42,317 nucleotides of DNA from Clostridia bacterium (GTDB lineage Bacteria; Bacillota; Clostridia; Christensenellales; CAG-314). The notes beneath the pieces were generated by a model. The model was not told the origin of the DNA, made no database searches, and saw only the letters and a list, made by a program, of their open reading frames with translations. The translations under genes were made by a program, and so were the position numbers. Each line of letters opens with the position of its first letter. Within the stretch, counting starts at the first letter, position 1. The stretch spans positions 1 through 42,317 of the forward strand of contig JAFQSA010000013.1 of NCBI GenBank assembly GCA_017409765.1, given 5' to 3'. This document shows positions 1 through 9,256 of this stretch, piece after piece.

Positions 1-3000
1 ACTGTAAGTTTTGCGCCTTGTGGAGCAACTACGTTTGCTTGAACAACAAGTGTTGCGTTGTTACCAAGTGTGTAGTTAGCTGCAACGAATGTGTATTCTT
101 GGCTGATTGTTGCGTTTGCAAGGATTACTACAACATCGTTTGGTTTCAAGTTAAGGAGCGCTTGTTCAGCTTCCGCTTCGGTGAAGCTTTCGCCATTGAT
201 GCTACCAGCACGAACATAGTCGCAACCTGCGTTACAATCTTTGTCGAATTCGTCGTCGAACTCGTGGATGTGAACCCAACCATCGCTTGTCTTGGTCCAA
301 ACCATTTCGTCGAGAACGAGTTTTGCACCGTTAGCGCTGTCTTCGAGCATTTCTTCGATGACTGCTCTCAAGTAAGCATCTTCCCAAAGAGTCGCTGTGA
401 AGGCTGGCATTGTTACCTTAGAGTCGCTTGCGATGTTAAGTCTTGCGGATGTGTTTGCTTGGAAGTTGTCTTGTGTCAATGCGGACAAGTCGATGTGAGC
501 ACCAGTAACAACTTCGATTGTGCAGTTTTTGTCAATTGTAAGTTTTGTTCCTGCTGGAGCAATGATATCTGCGGATACGATAATCTTGATATCTTGACCG
601 AATGTGTAGTGAGCAGGAACAAATGTGTACTTCTCTTTGATTACGGCGTCCGTAAGAATTACTACTTCGTCGTTTGGTTGAATGTTCTTCAAAGCGGCTT
701 CTGCTTGACCTTGTGTGAAGTGTTGGCCGTTAACTGTAACTTCGAATGTCAATCCGCAACCATTGTTACATTCGGTATCGAATTCGTCATCAAATTCGTG
801 ACCTGTTGCAGGAATGATTGTTTGAACAACGATTGGAACACCACATACGGAGCAGTGAGAACCTTGTGTTCTACCGTTTTCCAAACAGGTTGGAGCTTTT
901 GCAGGATCGATAACTTCGGTATGAGGAAGTTTGTCGATTGTTTCGCCACCCTTTGTTTCTTGACAAACGGTACATGTGTAGATTGCTTCGTAACCGTAAG
1001 CAGAGCATGTTGGCTCTACCTTTTCGGTTGTAAGAGTCCAATCGCTATCTGCGTGGTTGTGAGCCCAACCGGATGCTGTCTTTGTCCAAGATTGTGTACC
1101 AAGAACAAGTTGTGCACCAGTCTTGCTACCAGCAACCATTTCTTCGATAACAACTCTCAAGTAAGCGTCGCTCCAAAGTTGTGCTGTGTATGCAGGCATT
1201 GTTACCTTGGAGTCAGCGGCAATTTCCAAACGAGCTTGTGTGCTTGGAGTGAAGTCATCTCTTGTGAGGTTGGACAAATCGATGTGAGCACCGTTTGTTA
1301 CTTTGATTGTAGCGCCATCGCCAACTGTAAGTTTTGTTCCAGCTGGAGCAACGATATCAGCTGCTACTGTAAGTGTTGCATTTGGAGCGAGTGTGTAGTT
1401 AGCAGGAACAAATGTGTAAACGCTGTCGATTGTTGCATCTGCAAAGATAACTACTTCGTCGTCTGGTTTGAGGTTGAGAAGAGCTTGTTGAGCTTCCTCC
1501 TTGGTGTAGTGTTGTCCGTTGATTGTTGCTGCACGAACAAGACCGCAACCATTGAGACATTCCGTACCAAATTCGCCATCGAACTTGTGTTCGTGAATCC
1601 AACCATCTGCTGTGTTGGTCCAGATTTCTGTTCCAAGAACAAGTGTTGCGCCAACTTCGCTGTTTGCCATCATGGATTCCATGATTGGTCTTAGGTATGC
1701 GTCCTTCCAAAGTTTTGCTGTGTAAGCTGGCATTGTTACCTTGGAGTCGGCAGCAATTTCCAAACGAGCTTTTGTGCTTGGAGTAAAGTCGTCTCTTGTA
1801 AGGTTGGACAAATCGATGTGTGCGCCGTTTGCTACAACGATTGTAGCGCCTTGGCCAACGGTAAGTTTTGTTCCAACTGGAGCAATGACGTTCTTTTCAA
1901 CTGTAAGTGTTGCGCCTGGAGCAAGTGTGTAGTTTGCTGCAACGAAGGTGTGTTCTACGTTGATTGTTGCGCTTTCCACAATTACAACAACGTCGCCAGG
2001 TTGAAGAGCCTTCAACGCTGCCTCTACTTCCGCCATTGTGTAGTGCTTGCCATTGATTGTTGCTGCACGAACAAGACCGCAACCATTGTTACATTCCTTG
2101 TCGGCATCGTTATCAAATGCGTGATCAAGTGCTGGGATAGTTGTTTGAGCAACGATAACTTCGCCACATACGGAGCAGTACTTGCCGTCAGTCTTACCTT
2201 CGGTTGTACATGTTGCTGGAACACCAGGAATTACCACGATATCTGCTGGAGCGTGGTCGTGATGTTGCCAACCGGATGCCGTCTTTGTCCAAACTTTTGT
2301 ACCAAGTACAAGTTTTGCACCAATTTCGCTACCGGAAACCATTTGTTCCATGATTTGTCTGAGGTATGCATCTTCCCAAAGTTCCAATGTGAATGCAGGC
2401 ATTGTTACCTTTGCACCATTTGCAATTTGGAGATTTGCCTCGAGGCTTGGATCGAAATCGTCTCTTGTGAGGTTGGACAAATCGATGTGTGCGCCGTTTG
2501 TAACAACGATTGTTGCATCTGCGCCTACTGTCAACTTAGTTCCAACTGGAGCAAGGATATCTGCTGCAACTGTAAGTGTTGCGCCTGGAGCAAGTGTGTA
2601 GTTTGCTGCAACGAATGTGTGTTGTACATCGATTGTTGCGCTTTCAACAACAAGAACGATGTCGTCAGGTTGAAGAGCTCTCAATGCTGCTTCCGCTTCC
2701 GCCATTGTGTAGTGTTTGCCGTTGATTGTTACCGCACGAACAAGACCGCAACCATTGTTACATTCCTTGTCGGCATCGTTGTCGAATGCGTGACCAAGTG
2801 CTGGGATTACTGTTTGAGCAAGAATTACTTCGTTGCATACGGAACAGTACTTGCCTTCGGTCTTACCTTCGGTTGTACATGTTGCAGGTACACCCTCGAG
2901 TGTGACAATGTTGTGACCAGCAGCAGCTACGTAGTCGCCAATGTAACTATCGCCACATACGGAACAATTGTAGGTTGTAAATCCTTGTTCGGTACAAGTT

Positions 3001-3239
3001 GCGCTTGTTGGTGTTGCCACGTAGCTGTGGCCAAGTTTAGGAATTACTTCCGTTTCCTTTTCGCCACAAACACAAACACGTTCTTGCAAACCGTCATCGG
3101 TACAATTTGGTTGTGTGATTACAGTCCACGCGCCATATTCATGATCGTGTGGGGCAAGCTTGCTGTATACTGCGCCTGTTGTGGATAGCAGGAATATACA
3201 TGCAAGGATGATTAAGGCTGTTTTTCTTTGTTTACTCAT
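1..3239 (-). CDS. Giant secreted modular repeat protein (C-terminal part outside window)
   Basis: The frame runs without a stop from an ATG at 3239 to the left edge, 1079 codons plus two bases. An AGAGGAG ribosome binding site lies 8 nt upstream. Residues 1-26 form a signal peptide. Next come three short Cys units of the form CT..G.....C..CG......GH (about residues 46-148), then at least five copies of a roughly 200-residue module starting near residues 148, 366, 549, 813 and 992. Each module opens with a C..GC knuckle, then a segment with NGxHYT, NYTLAPGATLTV, NGAHIDLSNLTRDDF and KVTMPA signatures, and a WTKTA.GW ending. Modules 2 and 4 are preceded by further Cys/GH units. It resembles Clostridia surface proteins, but I recognise no enzyme domain. 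An adhesive or wall-associated role is inference. Confidence 0.85.
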   Translation of the reverse strand, partial: MSKQRKTALIILACIFLLSTTGAVYSKLAPHDHEYGAWTVITQPNCTDDGLQERVCVCGEKETEVIPKLGHSYVATPTSATCTEQGFTTYNCSVCGDSYIGDYVAAAGHNIVTLEGVPATCTTEGKTEGKYCSVCNEVILAQTVIPALGHAFDNDADKECNNGCGLVRAVTINGKHYTMAEAEAALRALQPDDIVLVVESATIDVQHTFVAANYTLAPGATLTVAADILAPVGTKLTVGADATIVVTNGAHIDLSNLTRDDFDPSLEANLQIANGAKVTMPAFTLELWEDAYLRQIMEQMVSGSEIGAKLVLGTKVWTKTASGWQHHDHAPADIVVIPGVPATCTTEGKTDGKYCSVCGEVIVAQTTIPALDHAFDNDADKECNNGCGLVRAATINGKHYTMAEVEAALKALQPGDVVVIVESATINVEHTFVAANYTLAPGATLTVEKNVIAPVGTKLTVGQGATIVVANGAHIDLSNLTRDDFTPSTKARLEIAADSKVTMPAYTAKLWKDAYLRPIMESMMANSEVGATLVLGTEIWTNTADGWIHEHKFDGEFGTECLNGCGLVRAATINGQHYTKEEAQQALLNLKPDDEVVIFADATIDSVYTFVPANYTLAPNATLTVAADIVAPAGTKLTVGDGATIKVTNGAHIDLSNLTRDDFTPSTQARLEIAADSKVTMPAYTAQLWSDAYLRVVIEEMVAGSKTGAQLVLGTQSWTKTASGWAHNHADSDWTLTTEKVEPTCSAYGYEAIYTCTVCQETKGGETIDKLPHTEVIDPAKAPTCLENGRTQGSHCSVCGVPIVVQTIIPATGHEFDDEFDTECNNGCGLTFEVTVNGQHFTQGQAEAALKNIQPNDEVVILTDAVIKEKYTFVPAHYTFGQDIKIIVSADIIAPAGTKLTIDKNCTIEVVTGAHIDLSALTQDNFQANTSARLNIASDSKVTMPAFTATLWEDAYLRAVIEEMLEDSANGAKLVLDEMVWTKTSDGWVHIHEFDDEFDKDCNAGCDYVRAGSINGESFTEAEAEQALLNLKPNDVVVILANATISQEYTFVAANYTLGNNATLVVQANVVAPQGAKLT

Positions 3240-3337
3240 GATGAAACTCCTCTTCTTGAAGGTTTTTCGGTTATTTTTTGCGCCACAAATATCAATATTT
3301 GCGACATGCTAGCTAAAAACATAGCTTCACGCAAGAT

Positions 3338-3366
3338 ACTATAACACAAAATTGTTCGTAAATCAA
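3338..3366 (-). promoter_or_regulatory. Promoter of the giant surface protein gene
   Basis: On the minus strand, TTGATT (3366-3361) and TATAGT (3343-3338) are separated by exactly 17 nt. This is a good sigma-A type match. It predicts a 5' leader of about 90 nt before the ATG at 3239. Confidence 0.6.
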
Positions 3367-3733
3367 TAATTTTTCGAAAAATAAGTTGCAATTTTCTTAT
3401 ATTTTTTATAAATAATATGCAATTTTGTAAAAAATCATTATTAAAGGAGCACAAATCGACAAATTTCGCGGTGCGTGTCGACAAAAATCACTTTTAATCG
3501 CTAAATTTTGCAACAGCATGTTCATTTTTCGAAAAATGCACACATGTCGACGAAAATTTGTAGCCAAAATGCAAAAACACACCACGTATGCGCGTAAAAT
3601 TTTGCGATATTTTTCACGGATTTTCGCGAGGAAAAAATGCCCCTTTTTGCAACCTTTGTGCAACAAGTACGTCCCGCCTAAAACTGCAAGCACATTTGCA
3701 ACCGCAACAAGTGCTACAACTGCAAAAAAGCGC

Positions 3734-3762
3734 TTGCATTTGGAACATAAAAGTGATAAAAT
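3734..3762 (+). promoter_or_regulatory. Promoter of the tldD-pmbA pair
   Basis: TTGCAT (3734-3739) and TAAAAT (3757-3762) are spaced by 17 nt, about 30 nt upstream of the ATG. The ribosome binding site AAAGGAGG sits at about 3779-3786. Confidence 0.6.
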
Positions 3763-3791
3763 GGTAACATCTTTTATCAAAGGAGGTAAAT

Positions 3792-5195
3792 ATGCATTTT
3801 TCCAGTTATCTCGATTCCAAAAGAGGAGAAATCAAGGAACTTATCAAAGAACTTTCCAAGAGTTTTTCCTACGTGAGCGTGTTGGCAACGGACGTAAAGG
3901 CATCACTTGTCAACGCGAACAGACGCACTTCTTCCATGAGTGAAGGCTCGGCAAGCGAGTGCGGATTTGTTGTAAAACTAAACAACGGTCGCGGTTTTTA
4001 CGAGTACTCCACCGACGATATTTCCGGCGACAAGGCTACTCTTGCGCAAAAAATTGCCAACAGCGTGGCAATTTCCCAAAGTCTTTGCGATGATCAAATT
4101 ACCGCAAACGATATAGCAGACGAGCCACTTGTGCAATCTTTTGAGCGCCCATGCGACTTTGACAACTACTCACCAAAACAATTGATTGCCTTTTGCGAGG
4201 ACATCAAAGACCAACTGCTTGCCAAGGACGAAAACATCGTCAACGCCATTTGTGGTTTGAACTACTTTACCATTTCCAAGTTGTTCATCTCCAAAAACAA
4301 GGAACTTGACCAATTTTACAGTTGGATCAACGCTACGGCAATGGTTGTGTACCGCAATGGCGAAAAGATGGTTATGGCGCGCGAAGGAAGTTACTCCAAC
4401 TTGATGAGCGAGGCGCTTGCCGAATTGCCAAAACTGTTGGACAAACTTGTTCACAAGGCAAATCGTCTTTCCCACGCAAAGCCCATTGTTCCAGGGGTAT
4501 ATGACTGCATCACAGACCCGTCCATCACGGGACTTATTGCACACGAGGCATTTGGTCACGGCGTAGAGATGGACCAATTTGTAAAGGACCGCGCACTTGC
4601 AAAGCAATACGTTGGCAAGTACGTTGCTAGCCCCATCTGCAACATGCATGACGGCGCTGCGGCGGCATTTTCCACAGCGAGTTACTTTTTTGATGACGAT
4701 GGAGTGCTTGCGCAAGACACACAAATCATCAAGGACGGTATTTTGGTAAACGGCATCAGCGACTTGACTTCCGCAAGTGAACTTGGCACCGCCCCTACCG
4801 GTAACGGACGCCGTCAAAGTTACAAGCGCAAGGCATACTCTCGCATGACAAACACCTTTTTTGAGGCGGGCACCGACAAACTTGAGGACATGATTGCATC
4901 CATCAAGCACGGCTACATGTTGTTTGAAACGGACAACGGTATGGAAGACCCCAAAAACTGGCAAATTCAATGCACGGCGCAATACGGCATTGAAATTGTT
5001 GATGGCAAACTGACAGACAACTACGTAGCGCCCGTTGTTATGAGTGGCTACGTTCCTGATTTGCTCAAGTCCATTTCCATGATTAGTGACCAATTCAAAG
5101 TGATTGGCTCCGGTAGTTGCGGAAAGGGCTACAAAGAGTGGGTTAGAGTATCTGACGGAGGACCTGCACTCAAAGTGAAGGTAAAATTGGCATAA
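3792..5195 (+). CDS. tldD: TldD-like zinc metallopeptidase subunit
   Basis: A 467-residue protein of the TldD/PmbA (peptidase U62) family, a normal length. The metal motif HEAFGH is present at residues 251-256, followed by the Glu of GVE, as expected for the catalytic TldD-type subunit. In this family TldD pairs with a TldE/PmbA partner to form a cytosolic peptidase that degrades unfolded or modified peptides and matures some ribosomal natural products. The partner follows immediately: the TAA of this gene shares its last A with the next ATG. AAAGGAGG upstream fixes the start. No precursor peptide gene is visible nearby, so a housekeeping peptidase role is more likely than toxin maturation. 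Confidence 0.9.
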   Translation: MHFSSYLDSKRGEIKELIKELSKSFSYVSVLATDVKASLVNANRRTSSMSEGSASECGFVVKLNNGRGFYEYSTDDISGDKATLAQKIANSVAISQSLCDDQITANDIADEPLVQSFERPCDFDNYSPKQLIAFCEDIKDQLLAKDENIVNAICGLNYFTISKLFISKNKELDQFYSWINATAMVVYRNGEKMVMAREGSYSNLMSEALAELPKLLDKLVHKANRLSHAKPIVPGVYDCITDPSITGLIAHEAFGHGVEMDQFVKDRALAKQYVGKYVASPICNMHDGAAAAFSTASYFFDDDGVLAQDTQIIKDGILVNGISDLTSASELGTAPTGNGRRQSYKRKAYSRMTNTFFEAGTDKLEDMIASIKHGYMLFETDNGMEDPKNWQIQCTAQYGIEIVDGKLTDNYVAPVVMSGYVPDLLKSISMISDQFKVIGSGSCGKGYKEWVRVSDGGPALKVKVKLA

Positions 5196-6463
5196 TGAAA
5201 CACATCATTGAGATTTTGAAGGAATTTCCCGAAGTTTGCAACTACAAAATCAGTCAAGTGCAAACGTCATCCTACGAAACGTTTTTTGTTCACAAACAGT
5301 TGGAAACAGTTCGTGCTACCGACACTACCGACACATCGGTGACCGTGTACGTTTTGCACGACGGCAAAATGGGCGATAGCGTGTTTAGCGTGTATGCATC
5401 CACAACGGAAAGTGAACTGCGCGCAAAAATTGCTTTGGCGGTGGAAAAGGCGCAACTGGTAAACAATCAACCATACGACCTTCCCGCTGGGGAAACTTTG
5501 TGCGAACAAATCCCCTCCAACATTGGCGAAATGGAGCCAAAGGAACTTGCCAAGGAAATTGCTCGCGCATGCTTTGATGCAAACGACCATCCAAACGGCA
5601 GTTTGAACGCGTTGGAAATTTTTGTAAACAAGGTACGCGTACACATCGTAAACGGCAACGGACTTGACAAATGCGAGCAAAAGTACAACTGTATGGTGGA
5701 GGCAATCCCAACTTGGACGGATGGTGAATCGGTGGAACTTTACGAATGCTACAACTTTTCCACTTTCAGCTACGACGACGTCAAGGCGGAAATTGCAGGC
5801 AAAATGCAGGAAGTTCGCGACCGCTACTACGCAACCAAGCCACAAATCAACCCCAACTGCACCGTTGTTTTGAACGCGCCAGAAATTGCATCTTTGCTGT
5901 GGGAAATCACGGGAGAATTGGGTTATGTTTCCGTTTACAGCCACTCCAACGCCTACAAAAAGGGGGACAATTTGCAAGATGGCGATTGCGACAAGTTGAC
6001 AGTTACAATGTGTGGCAAAATTGAAGGTAGCCACCGCAACAGTTTGTTCGACGGCGATGGCGTAACACTACAAGACACAGTTGTTATCCAAGATGGCGTT
6101 ACAGTCAACTACTACGGAAGTAATCGCTTTGGTCAATACCTTGGCGAAAAGGTAACAGGTATGCTACCTTGCATGCAAGTTAGCGCGGGTAGCGTTACGG
6201 AAAGCGACCTACAAAAAGAACCCTACTTCGAGTGTGTTTCCATGAGCGGTTTGCAAGTGGACATCTACAACGACTACATCGGTGGCGAAGTGCGCTTGGC
6301 ATACTACTTTGACGGAACAAAAAAGGTTGCTTTGACGGGCATTTCCATCAGCGGAAAATTGAGCGAAGCACTTGCAACGTTGCGCCTGACGGACAAAATT
6401 GTTACATCCAACAGTTACCGCGGACCACACAGGGCCTTGTTCGACAAAATTGCCGTTATCTAG
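5195..6463 (+). CDS. PmbA/TldE-like metallopeptidase partner
   Basis: A 422-residue protein of the TldD/PmbA family lacking the HExxxH motif, as expected for the non-catalytic TldE/PmbA subunit. The C-terminal half keeps family landmarks such as SLFDGDGV, VQDGV-like and SGLQVDIY segments. It begins on the last base of the upstream stop codon (TAATG), so the two proteins are translationally coupled and probably assemble together. A bidirectional terminator follows at 6533-6562. In many Firmicutes the two genes are separate or distant; here they form a minimal two-gene operon. Confidence 0.85.
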   Translation: MKHIIEILKEFPEVCNYKISQVQTSSYETFFVHKQLETVRATDTTDTSVTVYVLHDGKMGDSVFSVYASTTESELRAKIALAVEKAQLVNNQPYDLPAGETLCEQIPSNIGEMEPKELAKEIARACFDANDHPNGSLNALEIFVNKVRVHIVNGNGLDKCEQKYNCMVEAIPTWTDGESVELYECYNFSTFSYDDVKAEIAGKMQEVRDRYYATKPQINPNCTVVLNAPEIASLLWEITGELGYVSVYSHSNAYKKGDNLQDGDCDKLTVTMCGKIEGSHRNSLFDGDGVTLQDTVVIQDGVTVNYYGSNRFGQYLGEKVTGMLPCMQVSAGSVTESDLQKEPYFECVSMSGLQVDIYNDYIGGEVRLAYYFDGTKKVALTGISISGKLSEALATLRLTDKIVTSNSYRGPHRALFDKIAVI

Positions 6464-6532
6464 GATATGCAAAACACACAATTTGTGTGCAAAAAATCCA
6501 CCACGTGGTCGATTTTTTGAAAATTTACAAAC

Positions 6533-6562
6533 AAAAAACGCATCCAATTTGGATGCGTTTTT
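6533..6562. terminator. Bidirectional intrinsic terminator
   Basis: The arms AAACGCATCC (6536-6545) and GGATGCGTTT (6551-6560) pair perfectly over ten bases with a 5-nt loop. A-rich and T-rich flanks serve both directions. It separates the convergent pmbA-like gene and the SGNH lipoprotein gene. Confidence 0.85.
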
Positions 6563-6623
6563 CTATTGATTTTTTACGGATTTTTACTTTTTTTGTGATG
6601 TTTTCCGCAAACTTTTTTACAAG

Positions 6624-7889
6624 CTACATTGTGATAAAATGCTTGTAGTCGTCAAACACAACGTTTGGACGGATGGGGGCAAAGCCGTAGGTTTCCAAAT
6701 ACTTTACCAACGCGTCGGACGCTGTGATGTGCGACTTGAAACTGTGGTGGTCGCTTGCTCCGTAGGTGCCATCGTCCGCTACTTGCGGAATTACTGCCGA
6801 CTTGATGTAGCCCTTGGCAATGATACCCGCGCTTGTTAGCGCTTGCAAAGCAAGTTTGCCCGCTTTGCTATCTGTATGTGTCCAAAGCATCTTGGCATTG
6901 GGATACAATTCGTGCAATCTTGTTACCATCTCCACCACCGAATTTTTGTAGTCCGCTTCTTTGAAGTTGCTTTGTGGAGTATCGTTACCGCCGATATTAA
7001 AGATGATAACGTCCGGCACCCATTGAGAGTGATCCCACTTGCCTGTTGTTTTTGCGCCTTGAACGGAGTTTTTGTACCCACTTGTTGGAGAGTAACCCAA
7101 AATGCCAACGTGATCGAAGGCTTGCCAAATGGACTTGTTTGTGGGGAAATGAACGCCCCAGCCTGCTTGAGCAACGTATTGAACGTCGGCGCCAAATTGA
7201 CGCGCGGTGAGATAGTTGAAGGAATGCAAACTACTGCTGTTGGCGGTGGATCGCTTGATGGTATCCTGAGGAACACACACTAGTGAGCCATAGCCGGAGC
7301 CACCACTTGCGCAAACAAACATAAACTTGAGGTTTTTGTTGTCCGCCTCGAGGTCGCGCTTGTAGATGCCACCGTCTGTTGAGATATCCACAATACCTGT
7401 CAAAGCGTCGGCAGGTTCGCTTGTTTTCAAACAAGTGAGTTTGTGCTTGCCTTGTGGGAGATCCTTGACAAGGGTTACCGTTACCATCATTTTGTCGTTG
7501 GGTAGGCACACAACGCGCTCCTTGTTGGTGGTGGGTAGCACTTCGTCATCGACAGCCACTTGGTAGTAGATGTTGCCACCGGTGTTTTCGGAATTTTGAT
7601 GGAAAAACGTTGCTTTTAGTTCCGTACCGTAGAAATCCACCGTGAAACCGGTTGCCGTGTTGTACGCCATCACCATGGGGTAGTTTTTGTAGGTAACAAA
7701 TTCGTGACGGCCCTCCCACTTGACAAGTGGATTGGTTTTATCCACAAGCGCATCGCCTGCTACCTTTTTGGTTGTGGGAATGTCGTCGCCACCAACGTCA
7801 GGGGGATCTTGGTCGCACGCAACAAGAGCAAAACACAACACAAACACCATCAAAAGAATGGAAATTTTGAAAAGTTTTGTTCGTGACAT
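6624..7889 (-). CDS. SGNH-hydrolase lipoprotein, CE2-esterase-like
   Basis: A 421-residue lipoprotein with lipobox LVAC, so Cys25 would be lipidated and the protein exported to the outer face of the membrane. Residues about 45-165 look like the N-terminal beta-sandwich of carbohydrate esterase family 2, and the remainder like an SGNH hydrolase. The block I serine is probably Ser195 in CASGGSGYG, where the usual GDSxT has become CAS. Block III is NIGGND, and a C-terminal ASDHH supplies the Asp-His pair. CE2 enzymes deacetylate plant polysaccharides, so polysaccharide deacetylation is a reasonable inference, but the altered nucleophile motif leaves activity open. The sequence after the lipid Cys (DQDPP) is shared with the GLUG lipoprotein at 9257-11305. 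Confidence 0.75.
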   Translation of the reverse strand: MSRTKLFKISILLMVFVLCFALVACDQDPPDVGGDDIPTTKKVAGDALVDKTNPLVKWEGRHEFVTYKNYPMVMAYNTATGFTVDFYGTELKATFFHQNSENTGGNIYYQVAVDDEVLPTTNKERVVCLPNDKMMVTVTLVKDLPQGKHKLTCLKTSEPADALTGIVDISTDGGIYKRDLEADNKNLKFMFVCASGGSGYGSLVCVPQDTIKRSTANSSSLHSFNYLTARQFGADVQYVAQAGWGVHFPTNKSIWQAFDHVGILGYSPTSGYKNSVQGAKTTGKWDHSQWVPDVIIFNIGGNDTPQSNFKEADYKNSVVEMVTRLHELYPNAKMLWTHTDSKAGKLALQALTSAGIIAKGYIKSAVIPQVADDGTYGASDHHSFKSHITASDALVKYLETYGFAPIRPNVVFDDYKHFITM

Positions 7890-7913
7890 AGTATCACCTA
7901 TTGTGACTTAAAT

Positions 7914-7943
7914 GCGGTAGGCTTTTGCAATTTGCACTACCGC
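7914..7943. other. Hairpin between the two minus-strand genes
   Basis: GCGGTAG and CTACCGC are perfect 7-base arms around a 16-nt loop, upstream of the lipoprotein gene. There is no U tract on the minus strand. It may be a leader structure or a weak terminator. Confidence 0.35.
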
Positions 7944-8014
7944 AAAGTTGTCATTTTTTTGTTAAATTGTTAAAAATCGTCGATATGTAGTTGATTTTTT
8001 GCAAATTTAGATTT

Positions 8015-9088
8015 TTACAAAGTTGTCAAAATCTTGCAAAGAGCATCGCCAACTTGGCTTGTTGTAGCGTTGCCCCCAAGGTCGGGAGTGAGTGTTTGTT
8101 TGTCCAATAAAAGCACTTCGATGGCTTGCAAAATCTTGTCGTGCCAATGTTTTAGTCCAAGGTGTTTTAGCATGTTGGCTGCCGACCAAATTTCCGCAAT
8201 GGGGTTTGCAATGCCCTTGCCGGCAATGTCGGGAGCGGAGCCGTGGATGGACTCGAACATACTTGGATAGGTACCTTCGGGGTTGAGGTTGTCCCCTGCG
8301 CACATACCCATACCGCCGGAGATGGATGCACCAAGGTCGGTCAAAATGTCGCCAAACAGGTTGCTTGTTACCACCACGTCAAAGCGCTCGGGGTGCAAAA
8401 CAAAGTTCATGCTTGCTGCGTCAACCATAAGTTGGTTGGCTTGGATATCAGGGTAGTCCTTGGATACTTCCGCAAAGATTTTGTCCCAAAATACCATGGA
8501 GTAGTTGAGCGCGTTGCCTTTGGTTACGCTTGTTACGCGTTTGCGACCTTCCGCACGAGCCAGTTCAAATGCGTAGCGGATTACACGTTCGGTACCCTTG
8601 CGAGTAAACTTGCCAATTTGATAAACGTACTCGTCGGGAGTGCCTTCGTTAAACCACTCGCCAAGGCCGGCGTACTCACCTTCGGAGTTTTCGCGGATGA
8701 CAACAAAGTCGATATCCTTGGGGCCTTTGTCCTTCAAAGGACAGGGGGCGCCGTTCAACAGTTTTACTGGGCGAAGGTTTACGTATTGGTCGAAACCAAC
8801 GCGGATTTTGAGGAGCAACTCGCGGAGGGACAAGTGGTCGGGAACGGTTGGGTAACCGACTGCGCCAAGGTAGATTGCATCGAACTTGGCAAGACGTTCC
8901 ATGCCGTCGTCGTCCATCATTTTGCCTGTTTGTAGGTAGTACTCGCAACCCCAAGGGAAGTGAGTGAATTGGAATTTGATTGTGCTATCTAGTTGTTGAA
9001 TTTGTTTGAGTATTTTGACGCCTTCGGCCACGACTTCGGTACCAATACCATCGCCGGGGATTACGGCAATATTAAAAACTTTTGTCAT
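8015..9088 (-). CDS. D-malate / tartrate dehydrogenase family oxidative decarboxylase
   Basis: The start is the ATG at 9088, preceded by GAGAGG, giving 357 residues. The protein belongs to the isocitrate/isopropylmalate dehydrogenase superfamily and is closest to the tartrate/D-malate dehydrogenase branch (TtuC/DmlA). Supporting segments are PGDGIG at the N-terminus, GAVGYP, GFDQYVNLRPVKLL, the active-site RENSEGEY, and SNLFGDILTDLGA followed by HGSAPDIAGKGIANP. Such enzymes oxidise D-malate (or tartrate, isopropylmalate) with NAD and Mn2+ or Mg2+ to pyruvate or another keto acid. No leu genes are nearby, while malic enzyme and a LysR regulator lie on the same strand further upstream, so D-malate use is the better reading. 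Confidence 0.85.
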   Translation of the reverse strand: MTKVFNIAVIPGDGIGTEVVAEGVKILKQIQQLDSTIKFQFTHFPWGCEYYLQTGKMMDDDGMERLAKFDAIYLGAVGYPTVPDHLSLRELLLKIRVGFDQYVNLRPVKLLNGAPCPLKDKGPKDIDFVVIRENSEGEYAGLGEWFNEGTPDEYVYQIGKFTRKGTERVIRYAFELARAEGRKRVTSVTKGNALNYSMVFWDKIFAEVSKDYPDIQANQLMVDAASMNFVLHPERFDVVVTSNLFGDILTDLGASISGGMGMCAGDNLNPEGTYPSMFESIHGSAPDIAGKGIANPIAEIWSAANMLKHLGLKHWHDKILQAIEVLLLDKQTLTPDLGGNATTSQVGDALCKILTTL

Positions 9089-9114
9089 AAAATACCTCTC
9101 AAAAGTATTTTTGC

Positions 9115-9140
9115 GGTGTGGGGATATTGCACCCCACACC
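9115..9140 (-). other. Stable hairpin in the dehydrogenase leader
   Basis: GGTGTGGGG (9115-9123) and CCCCACACC (9132-9140) pair over nine bases with an 8-nt loop, 27 nt upstream of the start codon at 9088. There is no U tract on the minus strand. A leader structure or end-of-transcript hairpin for the upstream operon are both possible. Confidence 0.5.
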
Positions 9141-9256
9141 TATTTTCTTTTACAAATATGTTCGCAAATATTTTGCAAATTTGTATTGCAAATTTTTGAC
9201 TTTTTGTTGGCAAGATTGCGCCAAACAGGTCAAAAATCGTCAATACGTGGTGTGTT

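Larger units (their letters stand above)
3240..3791. other. Intergenic region between divergent genes
   Basis: About 550 bases with no convincing gene. It holds the two divergent promoters and a perfect 7-bp-arm palindrome at 3286-3301 (CAAATAT, CA, ATATTTG) in the leader of the surface protein gene. Open frames here have no ribosome binding sites and overlap on both strands. Confidence 0.6.

Noticed and set aside
18-1694. Long Cys-rich open frame on the plus strand
   Set aside because: It is the antisense shadow of the giant surface protein, which has a signal peptide, ribosome binding site, promoter and modular repeats. The plus-strand frame has none of these.
1818-3188. Second long Cys-rich open frame on the plus strand
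   Set aside because: Same antisense shadow; no ribosome binding site, and its apparent repeats merely mirror the modules on the other strand.
3406-3943. Overlapping frames on both strands in the intergenic region
   Set aside because: They cover promoters of the flanking genes, lack ribosome binding sites and look like unconstrained AT-rich sequence.
8015-9088. 3-isopropylmalate dehydrogenase (leuB)
   Set aside because: Family landmarks fit the tartrate/D-malate branch better and no leucine biosynthesis genes are nearby.
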